Assembly (NCBI GenBank): GCA_963593905.1
Contig: CAVBBL010000002.1
Span: forward strand, 1-64,000
Source of the DNA: CAG-791 sp963593905
GTDB lineage: Bacteria > Bacillota > Clostridia > Lachnospirales > Lachnospiraceae
Direction of reading: 5' to 3'
DNA length: 64,000 bases
A program made the position numbers and the translations under genes. Shown piece by piece: positions 33,778 through 42,350 of this stretch (its first letter is position 1; each line of letters opens with the position of its first letter). The notes beneath the pieces were generated by a model. That model made no database searches. It worked only from the letters and a program-made list of their open reading frames with translations, and was not told the origin of the DNA.

Positions 33778-35250
33778 ATGGAAAATGAAAAAATCAAGGT
33801 AAGAGATCTGCGCTCGGCTCTGCAATTATTAAAGCAGATGCCGGGGCAGCTGGCAGAAACGGATGTGGAAGTGGATCCCATGGCGGAATTGGCGGGGATC
33901 TACCGTTATGTGGGGGCTGGTGGCACAGTGAAGCGCCCTACGAAGGAGGGGCCGGCTGTCGTTTTTCATAATATCAAAGGGCATCCGGAGGCCAGTGTGG
34001 TCATCGGTGTGCTGGCCAGCCGCAAAAGAGCGGCTGCATTGCTGGACTGCGAGCCCCAGGAGCTGGGGAAGAGACTGTATGAGAGTGTAGATAATCCAAT
34101 CCCGCCGACAGACTATGCAGGGACGGCACCCTGTCAGGAGGTCGTACACAGAGCGGACGAGCCTGGTTTTTCCCTGTATGGTCTGGTGCCGGCACCCACA
34201 AACACTCCGGATGATGCGGGACCGTATATCACCATGGGCATGTGCTATGCCACCCACCCGGAGACCGGCGCCCACGATGTGACCATCCACAGACTTTGCA
34301 TCCAGGGAAAGGACGAACTTTCTATCTTCTTTACACCGGGAGCCAGACATATCGGTGCCATGGCAGAGTGCGCGGAAAAGCTGGGGCAGCCGCTTCCGAT
34401 TTCCATCAGCATCGGTGTGGATCCTGCTATAGAGATCGGTTCCTGCTTTGAGCCGCCCACGACACCTCTTGGCTATGATGAACTTGCAGTAGCCGGCGCA
34501 CTGCGGGGAGAACCGGTGCAGCTGTGCAACTGCCTCACTGTACGGGAAAAGGCCATTGCCAATGCAGAATACGTCATTGAGGGGGAGGTAATGCCGGGCA
34601 TCCGGGTGCAGGAGGATCAGAACAGCCATACCGGCTATGCCATGCCGGAATTTCCGGGATACACCGGCCCTGCCAGCAGTCAGTGCTGGCTCATCAAGGT
34701 AAGGGCGGTGACCCACAGAGAGCATCCCATCATGCAGACCTGCATAGGTCCCAGTGAGGAGCATGTATCCATGGCGGGAATTCCCACAGAGGCCAGCATT
34801 TACGGCATGATCGAAAAGGCTATGCTCGGCAGACTGCAGAATGTATACTGTGCCTCTGCAGGAGGCGGCAAATATATGGCGGTATTGCAATTTAAAAAGC
34901 TCACCGCCAGCGACGAGGGAAGACAGCGCCAGGCAGCGCTTTTGGCTTTTTCCGCTTTCAGTGAATTAAAGCATGTCTTTCTGGTGGATGAGGATGTAGA
35001 CTGTTTTGATATGAGCGATGTGTTGTGGGCCATGAATACCAGATTTCAGGCTGATGCGGACCTGATTCCCATTCCCGGCGTGCGCTGCCATCCCTTAGAT
35101 CCCTCTAATGATCCTGCCTGCTCTGTCAGCATTCGGGACCATGGCATTGCCTGCAAAGCAATCTTTGACTGCACCGTGCCTTATGACCAGAAGAGCAGGT
35201 TTGTCAGGGCGAGATTTATGGAGACAGAGCCGGAGAAGTGGTTTTTATAG
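33778..35250 (+). CDS. lpdC: Gallate decarboxylase catalytic subunit (UbiD family)
   Basis: This 490-residue UbiD-family enzyme should remove CO2 from gallate (or protocatechuate) to give pyrogallol (or catechol), using prenylated FMN. It matches Lactiplantibacillus LpdC closely in length and in stretches recalled from it: ETDVEVDPMAEL, YRYVGAGGTVKRPT, APTNTPDDAGPYIT, GPSEEHVSMAGIPTEASI and LVDEDVDCFDMSDV. The start at 33778 has GGAG 6 nt upstream; an ATG 12 nt earlier does not. Its partners LpdB and LpdD lie 4 kb downstream, after a regulator, a transporter and tannase. The substrate is inferred from that company and from the LpdC match. Confidence 0.88.
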   Translation: MENEKIKVRDLRSALQLLKQMPGQLAETDVEVDPMAELAGIYRYVGAGGTVKRPTKEGPAVVFHNIKGHPEASVVIGVLASRKRAAALLDCEPQELGKRLYESVDNPIPPTDYAGTAPCQEVVHRADEPGFSLYGLVPAPTNTPDDAGPYITMGMCYATHPETGAHDVTIHRLCIQGKDELSIFFTPGARHIGAMAECAEKLGQPLPISISIGVDPAIEIGSCFEPPTTPLGYDELAVAGALRGEPVQLCNCLTVREKAIANAEYVIEGEVMPGIRVQEDQNSHTGYAMPEFPGYTGPASSQCWLIKVRAVTHREHPIMQTCIGPSEEHVSMAGIPTEASIYGMIEKAMLGRLQNVYCASAGGGKYMAVLQFKKLTASDEGRQRQAALLAFSAFSELKHVFLVDEDVDCFDMSDVLWAMNTRFQADADLIPIPGVRCHPLDPSNDPACSVSIRDHGIACKAIFDCTVPYDQKSRFVRARFMETEPEKWFL

Positions 35251-35330
35251 AAATAAAATATATGGACAGATATGGAATACAGAAATATCGGAGATAACCG
35301 ATCAGTGCAGAAAAGAAAAGGAGGCACCGT

Positions 35331-36281
35331 GTGGAAAAAGGTATGGAAAAAACAGACCTTCGTGGAAATGGTATCGATCCGGAGCGGGAAAATGCCTATC
35401 AGGTAGTAAGTTACAGCGGCAAACTTCCTTTTCTGATTCACTGTGTCAACTATGAGGAACTGGTGACGCAGCAGGGCATGCAGAAGGATATATTGGAGCA
35501 TTGGCACAGCGAGGTGGAGTTCTGTTACACCTTTTCCGGCCATGCAGTGCATTATATCGACGGCAAGGTTTATATAGAAGAGCCGGGCAAATTGCTGATC
35601 ACCAATTCGGAAAGTGTGCACAAGGTCATCTCCGATACCAATGTGCCCCAGGACAGCATGCCGGTGGCGGTGGTGTTGGTGGTGAACTATGAATTTCTAA
35701 AGAGTGTGATTCCTTCCCTGCCGGAGAAATATTTTCTCACCGAGGTGGCGGAAAATAAGGAAAAGTATGGAAAAATACAGGAGATCATGGAGCATTTCTC
35801 ACGGTATGGAGATAAGGAATGTGACCTGCAAAAGCTCCCCTACTACGAGCAGTTCCATCTGATGGGGAAGCTGTATGAACTGCTGTACTTTCTGTGCAGA
35901 GACGCCCTGATGGACAGAGGAGAAATCTTTCCTATCAATAATGAAAAAAATATGGAACGGCTGCGGGGGGTAATGCTCTATGTCAATGCGCACTACAAAG
36001 AACCGGTGCGTCAGCAGGAAACCGCCAGAAAATTTCATTTCACTACGTCCTATTTTTCCAGGTTCTTTCACCAGAATACGGGAATGACCTTCAAGGAATA
36101 TCTGATGCGGGTGCGCGTTCGGCAAGCGAAGGAGGAAATCCTGCAGACGGATCATTCCATTCTGGAGGTGGCCATGAATAACGGGTTCACCGATGCCAGA
36201 GCCCTGATTCACGGGTTTCGGGAGATTTACGGCATCACGCCCTATCAATTCCGAAAAAAGATGTGTCGAGAGGAAGGGTAG
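35331..36281 (+). CDS. AraC family regulator in the tannin/gallate cluster
   Basis: The 316-residue protein has an N-terminal cupin-like sensing domain (HWHSEVEFCYTFSGH near 57-71) and a C-terminal AraC double helix-turn-helix (about 215-312; MLYVNAHYKEPVRQQETARKF begins it). The start is GTG at 35331, with AAGGAGG 6 nt upstream. It lies on the same strand as lpdC and the transporter, so it may give a second layer of control over the transporter and tannase genes downstream. Confidence 0.88.
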   Translation: MEKGMEKTDLRGNGIDPERENAYQVVSYSGKLPFLIHCVNYEELVTQQGMQKDILEHWHSEVEFCYTFSGHAVHYIDGKVYIEEPGKLLITNSESVHKVISDTNVPQDSMPVAVVLVVNYEFLKSVIPSLPEKYFLTEVAENKEKYGKIQEIMEHFSRYGDKECDLQKLPYYEQFHLMGKLYELLYFLCRDALMDRGEIFPINNEKNMERLRGVMLYVNAHYKEPVRQQETARKFHFTTSYFSRFFHQNTGMTFKEYLMRVRVRQAKEEILQTDHSILEVAMNNGFTDARALIHGFREIYGITPYQFRKKMCREEG

Positions 36282-36582
36282 GAGATGGTATACTGCTGCT
36301 GATAAGCTGCCTCTGTGAAAATAAACAAGCAGCCGCGAAAAAGCAGGCAGCTACAAAAAGCCAGTGCAAATTTTTGTAATTTTTGCGATAAGAAATGTAA
36401 AGAGATACAGCAGAAAATTGTATATGCTTAACCTATAGTGAACAGCACAAAGCCTTGCAGCAGGCTTCTTTAAGATCATTTTAAAATGGGGAGGTTTGTT
36501 GCGACAGCATTTTGCGGAGCAGGTGCCGCGAAACGGCTGCGGCAAAAAAGTGCAAAAACATCTGCAGAATGGGGATATGCAT

Positions 36583-37923
36583 ATGAAAGAGAAAACAAGG
36601 ATTCCTTTGTGGAAAAAAATCTGTTACGGCTGCGGTGCAGGAGGCGGCAATGTCATGAGTACCCTGCTGGCCACTTTTCTGACAGCGTATTACACAGATA
36701 CCGCAGGCATTGCGGCAGCGGCTGTGGGCACGATGTTTGTGATCTGCCGTCTGCTGGACGGCATCACGGATCTGATGATGGGCGGCATTCTGGATAAGAC
36801 CCATACAAAGCTGGGCAAGGCAAGACCCTGGCTGATTCTGTCCGCACCTCTGATGTGCATCGGTATCATCCTGATCCTTCATGTGCCGGAAGGATGGAGC
36901 GGAGCCATGAAGCTGGTCTATGCCTATGTGACCTACATCTTCCTGAATTGTGTGGTTTATACCATTTTCGGTGTGGCGCATTCTGCATTGTTAGCCTGCA
37001 TGACCAGAGACTTTAAGGACAGAAATACCACTTCCACCATCTCCTCCATTATCAACAATCTGGCAGGTTTGGTAGTAGGTACCGCCATCACTGCTATGCA
37101 GCTGAATCTGGGCTGGTTTGTGACCAGTATTATCCTGGGTGTGATTGCCGGTGTATTGATTCTGATCCCCGGTCTGTTCTGCACAGAGATGGCAGAGGAA
37201 GAGACTGCAGAAAAGAAGAAAGATGTTCCCTTAAAGGAGCAGCTCCCGGTCGCTTTAAAGAATAAGTATTTCTGGCTTTCCCTGATCATAGGCGCATTGA
37301 TCCTTCTGGTCAATGCCAATGCCATCGCCGCACAGATCTATTATTGCAACGTAGTGTTGGGAGATCCCATGTTTATGACCACGCTGATGAGCGTAGGACA
37401 GCTGCCCGGTCTGATCATTTTGTTCTTCATGCCGGCTTTTGTAAACAGATTTTCCAAGCGCAGTTTTATGACCGGCGGCGGTATCCTGATGGTCATCGGC
37501 TTCGTGATCATTGGCCTGGCAGGAAGCAATACGACGCTCCTGGTGCTGGGGACTATCCTTCGCTCCATCGGTATCGGTCCTATGTTTGCCGGTATTTATG
37601 CCTTTGTGGCTGACGCTGCAGACTATGGAGAGTGGAAGTTCGGTACCCGTTCCGAGGGCATCATGGCTTCCTCACAGTCTATCGGTTCTAAGATCGGCAT
37701 CGGCTTTGGCTCTGCCCTGACCGCATGGATCCTGGCAGCAGTGGGCTATGTAGGAACACCCGGGGCTGTACAGTCGGAGGCAGTGGTGAATGCCATCCGC
37801 TTTGATTACGGCTGGCTGGGCGCCATCTTAAGTGTGATTCTAATCATTGCCGTATTGTTTATGGATGTGGAGAAATATCTTCCTCAGATTCACGAGAGTC
37901 TGGAGAAGAAGCAGGCGGCATGA
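36583..37923 (+). CDS. GPH/MelB-type cation symporter in the tannin cluster
   Basis: This 446-residue protein of the MFS-related glycoside-pentoside-hexuronide:cation family has about twelve membrane helices and the family loop DKTHTKLGKARPWLI near residue 65-80. It would sit in the cell membrane and move a substrate with Na+ or H+. In this cluster it may bring in gallate or galloyl-glucose, or export pyrogallol. ATG at 36583 has GGGG 9 nt upstream; ATGs at 36496 and 36577 are less likely. The 300 nt before it (36282-36582) are A-rich with no clear terminator. Confidence 0.85.
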   Translation: MKEKTRIPLWKKICYGCGAGGGNVMSTLLATFLTAYYTDTAGIAAAAVGTMFVICRLLDGITDLMMGGILDKTHTKLGKARPWLILSAPLMCIGIILILHVPEGWSGAMKLVYAYVTYIFLNCVVYTIFGVAHSALLACMTRDFKDRNTTSTISSIINNLAGLVVGTAITAMQLNLGWFVTSIILGVIAGVLILIPGLFCTEMAEEETAEKKKDVPLKEQLPVALKNKYFWLSLIIGALILLVNANAIAAQIYYCNVVLGDPMFMTTLMSVGQLPGLIILFFMPAFVNRFSKRSFMTGGGILMVIGFVIIGLAGSNTTLLVLGTILRSIGIGPMFAGIYAFVADAADYGEWKFGTRSEGIMASSQSIGSKIGIGFGSALTAWILAAVGYVGTPGAVQSEAVVNAIRFDYGWLGAILSVILIIAVLFMDVEKYLPQIHESLEKKQAA

Positions 37924-37998
37924 GAAAGGAAGCCAGACTGTGTCACAGAAAATCTACAGAGAAATAGCGGATGAGTTGCAGAAAGGCCATACAGGAAA

Positions 37999-39426
37999 AT
38001 GAATTTCGACAAAGAAAACTACCAAACAGAAGAGCTGACGCTGCAGGGAGAGACTATTCGTTTCCGTTCCTACAGAAATCTGATCTACGCGGATAAGCCG
38101 GTAAATCCGGATTTTCAGCAGATGAATATCTTCGTCCCCCAGGCGTACTACGAAGGAGAAGAGATCAACGGCTACAGCCTGGAAACTGCACCGGTTTTTA
38201 TGCCCAACACGGTAGGCGGCTATATGCCCGGGGAACTGGACGGACCGGGATTTAACAAATTTGAAAAAGGAAAGATCAATTCTATCTTCCGTGCGCTGCA
38301 GCACGGTTATGTGGTGGCGGCGCCGGCGATCCGGGGTCGGGTACAACAGGATGAAAACGGGCGTTATACCGGCAAGGCACCGGCTTGCATCGTGGATTAT
38401 AAGGCAGCCGTGCGGTATCTGCACTATTTTGCAAAGGAACTGCCGGGAGATGAAAGTAAGATTATCACCAACGGTACCAGTGCCGGCGGTGCACTTTCTT
38501 CCTTAATGGGCACCACCGGCAATCACCCGGATTATGAGCCCTATCTTGAGAAAATCGGGGCAGCACCGGCAGGCGATGAGGTCTTTGCAGCATCCTGTTA
38601 TTGTCCCATCATCAATCTGGACCATGCGGACATGGCCTACGAGTGGGAATTCGACGGTGTCTATGACTACCACCGTATGAATATGAAGATGGAAGAGGGA
38701 GGTCGTCCCAGCTTTACCCCGGAGGATGGGGTAATGGGAGAGGCACAGTGTCAGGTCTCCAGAGAGGAGGCGGCCCTTTTCCCGGCCTATGTAAACAGCC
38801 TTCAGGTAAAGGATGAGGCAGGTAATGCGCTGACTTTGGATGAGAAGGGAGAGGGCAGCTTTAAGGAGTATATCAAAAAGCTGGTCATGGCTTCCGCACA
38901 GAAGGCACTGGAACAAGCGCCGCTGCAGACAGGTCCGATTCCTCCGGCACCGGTGGAATCCAAAAAGTGGCTGACCATCGAAAACGGGCAGGTGACAGAT
39001 ATGGACTTTTCTGCTTACGTTAGGGATATCACCCGTATGAAGACGGCACCGGCCTTTGATGATCTGGGGCTTCACAGTCCTGAGAATGACCTTTTTGGCA
39101 ATGAGGATACGAATTGCCGTCATTTCACGGCTTACAGTATGGAACACAGCACCTGCGGCGGCCAGATGGCAGAGGAAAAAGTGATCCGTATGCTCAATCC
39201 CATGGAATATGTGGAGGATGACCAGGCAAAGACGGCAAAGTATTTTAGGATTCGCCATGGCGAGTGCGACCGGGATACTTCTCTGGCAATCTCGGCGCTC
39301 CTTGTTTTAAAGCTCAGGGAACAGGGAGCAATGGTGGATTATCATGCACCCTGGAATATTCCCCATGCCGGAGATTATGACCTGGAGGAGACTTTTGCCT
39401 GGATCGATGAGATCTGTAAGGGATAA
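37999..39426 (+). CDS. tanB: Tannase (tannin acyl hydrolase, subtype B)
   Basis: Tannase splits galloyl ester bonds in gallotannins and methyl gallate, giving gallic acid. The 475-residue protein matches L. plantarum tannase in length and in distinctive stretches: VFMPNTVGGYMPG, APAIRGRVQQ, CPIINLDHADMAYEWEF, RIRHGECDRDTS and WNIPHAGDYDL. The catalytic triad reads Ser161 in GTSAG, Asp424 and His456; the 32-residue spacing of Asp and His equals that of the known enzyme as I recall it. No signal peptide is visible, so it acts inside the cell, which fits the transporter upstream. Confidence 0.9.
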   Translation: MNFDKENYQTEELTLQGETIRFRSYRNLIYADKPVNPDFQQMNIFVPQAYYEGEEINGYSLETAPVFMPNTVGGYMPGELDGPGFNKFEKGKINSIFRALQHGYVVAAPAIRGRVQQDENGRYTGKAPACIVDYKAAVRYLHYFAKELPGDESKIITNGTSAGGALSSLMGTTGNHPDYEPYLEKIGAAPAGDEVFAASCYCPIINLDHADMAYEWEFDGVYDYHRMNMKMEEGGRPSFTPEDGVMGEAQCQVSREEAALFPAYVNSLQVKDEAGNALTLDEKGEGSFKEYIKKLVMASAQKALEQAPLQTGPIPPAPVESKKWLTIENGQVTDMDFSAYVRDITRMKTAPAFDDLGLHSPENDLFGNEDTNCRHFTAYSMEHSTCGGQMAEEKVIRMLNPMEYVEDDQAKTAKYFRIRHGECDRDTSLAISALLVLKLREQGAMVDYHAPWNIPHAGDYDLEETFAWIDEICKG

Positions 39427-39481
39427 TAGTAAGTTACCGGTAAAGACCCGTCAGAGACAGGATGTTTGATAGGACAGGAGT

Positions 39482-40102
39482 ATGGCAGACCATTCTGGGC
39501 AGAGGGAGGATGACATTAAAAAAAGAATTATAGTGGGGGCCTCCGGTGCCAGCGGACAGCCGCTTCTTATAGAAGTATTGAAATTATTGCAGCAGGCGGA
39601 GGATGTGGAAAGTCAGCTGATTATGACAGACAGCGCCAAAAAGACACTGCAGCAGGAGACAGACTATAGCCTGGCAGCGGTGGAAGCGCTGGCGGATGTG
39701 GTGCTGGACGCTGCAGATATAGGCGCAGGACCTGCCAGCGGTTCCTACAGAACGGCCGGCATGATCGTAGTGCCCTGCAGTATGAAGACAGTGGCAGGTA
39801 TCTGCAGCGGTTATACGGACAATCTGCTGCTGAGGGCAGCGGATGTGACGATGAAGGAGCAGCGCCCTTTGGTTTTGGCAGCCAGAGAGAGTCCTTTAAG
39901 TGTGATTCACCTGCGTAATCTCAGCACACTCGCTGCAGTACCCGGGGTGCGGATCATTCCCCCTATGCTGACTTATTATCACAGACCGAAGAGCATAGAA
40001 GAGATAACTTATCACATAGCTGCGAAGCTGGTGGAGCCATTTGGCATAGAGGCAAAGTCGTACCGCAGATGGAATGGAATTGTGACAGAGGAGAGCATCT
40101 GA
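39482..40102 (+). CDS. lpdB: UbiX-like flavin prenyltransferase, gallate decarboxylase subunit B
   Basis: The 206-residue protein has the UbiX flavin-binding start RIIVGASGASGQP, the mid-region VVPCSMKTVAGI and the C-terminal RESPLSVIHLRNL. UbiX enzymes make the prenylated FMN that UbiD enzymes need, so this one should mature LpdC. The N-terminus is about 13 residues longer than in typical UbiX because no nearer ATG exists; AGGAG is very close to the ATG. The gene overlaps lpdD by one base. Confidence 0.88.
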   Translation: MADHSGQREDDIKKRIIVGASGASGQPLLIEVLKLLQQAEDVESQLIMTDSAKKTLQQETDYSLAAVEALADVVLDAADIGAGPASGSYRTAGMIVVPCSMKTVAGICSGYTDNLLLRAADVTMKEQRPLVLAARESPLSVIHLRNLSTLAAVPGVRIIPPMLTYYHRPKSIEEITYHIAAKLVEPFGIEAKSYRRWNGIVTEESI

Positions 40103-40473
40103 TGGAATGGTTAAGGACAGAAAAAAGACAGGCCGCAGGGACAGAAGTAAGACTCTCCATCTGTCAGATCGGTGAGGATTTGCTGGCAATCTTAGAGGGC
40201 GGCAGCAGACCCCATATCGGCTGCACTGTACAGGCGGTGGCGAGACCCTCCCTTAGAAATGATGGGAGTCGGGGCGCCACCGCCTCTGTTTTGAATCTGA
40301 CAGGGCATAAGGATGAATATCTTTGCCGAAAAGTGGCCGAACAGCTCTGTATAGCCTATGGAGTGACCGTGGTGTGTACCGGGGGTGTGCATCTGGATGA
40401 TATAACAAAAGAGCAGATCTATGAAATCACAGAGGCGATAGACGAGATGACGGCTGTGCTTCTGTCAATGTAA
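40102..40473 (+). CDS. lpdD: Gallate decarboxylase small subunit (LpdD-like)
   Basis: The 123-residue protein resembles the small LpdD/BsdD-type subunit that accompanies UbiD/UbiX pairs acting on phenolic acids; its exact role is not settled. Seen here are the central segment HIGCTVQAVARPS, the SVLNLTGHKDE region and the end TGGVHLDDITKEQI. GAGGAG precedes the ATG, which shares its A with the lpdB stop (TGATG). It ends the tannin/gallate run, facing the PHP-HAD gene. Confidence 0.8.
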   Translation: MEWLRTEKRQAAGTEVRLSICQIGEDLLAILEGGSRPHIGCTVQAVARPSLRNDGSRGATASVLNLTGHKDEYLCRKVAEQLCIAYGVTVVCTGGVHLDDITKEQIYEITEAIDEMTAVLLSM

Positions 40474-40521
40474 AAATGGAGTAGAAGCGCAGAGGCAATA
40501 TCATCCATGTTTCATACTTTT

Positions 40522-40558
40522 CCTCACGTTGCCGCAGCCTGTCTGCGGCAGCACGAGG
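40522..40558. terminator. Hairpin between lpdD and the PHP-HAD gene
   Basis: CCTCACGTTGCCGCAG and CTGCGGCAGCACGAGG form a 16-bp stem with two mismatches, flanked by TTTT on one side and AAAG on the other. It likely ends both converging transcripts. Confidence 0.55.
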
Positions 40559-40567
40559 AGAAAGAAA

Positions 40568-42229
40568 TTACTGCAGAATCTCCACTAATCCGTCATGGTC
40601 ATTGTCTTTTTGGGTGATCATATCCGCACTGTCCTTTAATGCGGGCATCTCCTGATAACCATTGCACATGAGCACCCCCAGGCCCGCGGCCTCCAGCATG
40701 GAGGTATCATTAGAGGAATCTCCGGCGGCGATGGAATTGGCCACCGGGATACCCAGGCGCCGGCACAGCTGACGAAGGGCGATTCCCTTGTTGGCCCGGT
40801 GAGAGACTACTTCCAGATAGTTGGGATTGGAATAAAATACGTGGACCTGATCGCCTAATTTCTGAATCAGACGAAGGCGAAGCGCCTCCAGGGGTGCTGT
40901 ATCTCCCAGGGTGATGGCAATGCATTTGCAGGGTTCCTCCGTCAGAAGCGACGCAGGATCCTCCTCATCGGTCAGTACAGGCATAGGAATATATTTTCTG
41001 TAATAATCTGTCTCCGGCGCTGCATGGCGGCATACGATAGACTCCCCATTATAGGTATGGCAGTAGATGCCCGCCTCTTTGGCCAGATCCATGACCTTGC
41101 GGACGATGGAAATAGGCAGACCCTCTCTAAAAATCCGTTCTCCGGTATCTCCGTCAAACATCTCCGCACCGTTAAAGCCGCATACATACATGTGGGGATA
41201 GAATAATCCCTCCTGTTTTCGTACATCTGCCACGTTGCTGGTGGCGCGGCCGGAGAGCATGACAAAGAGATTACCTGCCTCGCACCAGGCATCCAACGCT
41301 TTTCTGGTATCGGGAGAGACGTGTTTCTCCGAGGTTAGCAAGGTACCGTCCAGGTCGGAAAAGAAGATACGTGTCTGCTCGGTGACATGGTAGACCTTAT
41401 GTTTCATAGCGGTGAGCAGCTTTTCCGGCACAAAGAGATTGCCGTAGCCGTTTCCCATCTCCAGCTTTGGTTTATTGGCACCGTGAAAATCAGAGCCGCC
41501 GCTCTCTAAAAGGCCATATTTTTCCGCCAGTCTGGCGATCTGGGCACTTTGCTGGGGACTGTGGGAGCAATACCATGCCTCGATACCGGCCAGGCCCTCC
41601 TGTGCAAGAGAGGCGATGAGCTTCTCCAGATCCTGGTCGTTTAGCTTATATTGAAAAGGATGGGCCAATATGGGCAGACCGTGGACGGAGAGAATAAACT
41701 GCACAGCCATATGGGGCGTGATTTTTTCTCTGGGGACGAAATAAGGGCAGTCATCGCCGATATATTTGGAAAAAGCCTCAGACAGGGAAGAAATAATACC
41801 GTGTCGGAGCATGAACTGGGCATAGTGCGCCCGGGTGATCACCGCATCGCCGCATTCCGCCCGCAGCTGGTCATAGGGAACCGGTATGCCGGCGTCGCAG
41901 AGCCGCTGACACATTTTCTGATTCCGAATCTCTCTGGCATCGGCAAAGGCGTGGATGCGCTCCTGGAAGCCGGGCATCTGGTAATCCAGAAAAAGTCCCA
42001 CCACATGAATGTCCCGGCCTTCGTATTCCGTGGAGAGCTCAATGCCGGGAATGACCTCGATCTGAGTGCCCCTGGCGGCTTCCATGGCCTCGGCAATACC
42101 ATCAGTGGTGTCGTGATCTGTCAGTGCAAAGGCAGCCAGTCCTTTTTCCTGCGCCAGCGCCACCAGCTGGGCGGGGGTAAAGGTGCCGTCTGATTTCGTC
42201 GAGTGTACGTGCAGATCTACAGCTTGCAT
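40568..42229 (-). CDS. PHP-domain and HAD-IIB (Cof-type) phosphatase fusion
   Basis: The 553-residue protein joins two hydrolases. Residues 1-275 form a PHP domain like YciV/RNase AM, with metal ligands in DLHVHSTKSDGT, LTDHDTTDG, ILAHPF and GGSDFHG. Residues ~287-553 form a Cof-type HAD phosphatase with FFSDLDGTLLTS, MLSGRAT, the lysine region ANKGIALRQL and AAGDSSNDTSML. PHP proteins of this class cut phosphoester bonds in 3',5'-bisphosphonucleotides or RNA ends; HAD-IIB enzymes dephosphorylate sugars or cofactors. The fusion suggests sequential steps on one substrate, unknown. It starts with ATG at 42229. All key motifs of both halves are present. Confidence 0.85.
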   Translation of the reverse strand: MQAVDLHVHSTKSDGTFTPAQLVALAQEKGLAAFALTDHDTTDGIAEAMEAARGTQIEVIPGIELSTEYEGRDIHVVGLFLDYQMPGFQERIHAFADAREIRNQKMCQRLCDAGIPVPYDQLRAECGDAVITRAHYAQFMLRHGIISSLSEAFSKYIGDDCPYFVPREKITPHMAVQFILSVHGLPILAHPFQYKLNDQDLEKLIASLAQEGLAGIEAWYCSHSPQQSAQIARLAEKYGLLESGGSDFHGANKPKLEMGNGYGNLFVPEKLLTAMKHKVYHVTEQTRIFFSDLDGTLLTSEKHVSPDTRKALDAWCEAGNLFVMLSGRATSNVADVRKQEGLFYPHMYVCGFNGAEMFDGDTGERIFREGLPISIVRKVMDLAKEAGIYCHTYNGESIVCRHAAPETDYYRKYIPMPVLTDEEDPASLLTEEPCKCIAITLGDTAPLEALRLRLIQKLGDQVHVFYSNPNYLEVVSHRANKGIALRQLCRRLGIPVANSIAAGDSSNDTSMLEAAGLGVLMCNGYQEMPALKDSADMITQKDNDHDGLVEILQ

Positions 42230-42284
42230 ATGCGGGTTCCTCCGGATAATGAAATAAAGTTATTGTACAGTAACGAAGTAAATG

Positions 42285-42317
42285 AAAACATCTGCAGAGA
42301 ATCTGCAGATGTTTTTT
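42285..42317 (-). terminator. Terminator after the ABC-F gene
   Basis: AAAACATCTGCAG and CTGCAGATGTTTT form a 13-bp stem with a 5-nt loop, with A and T runs on the two sides. Confidence 0.85.
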
Positions 42318-42350
42318 AGTACTATTCTTTTCAGTGCTAATCTTTTCGCT

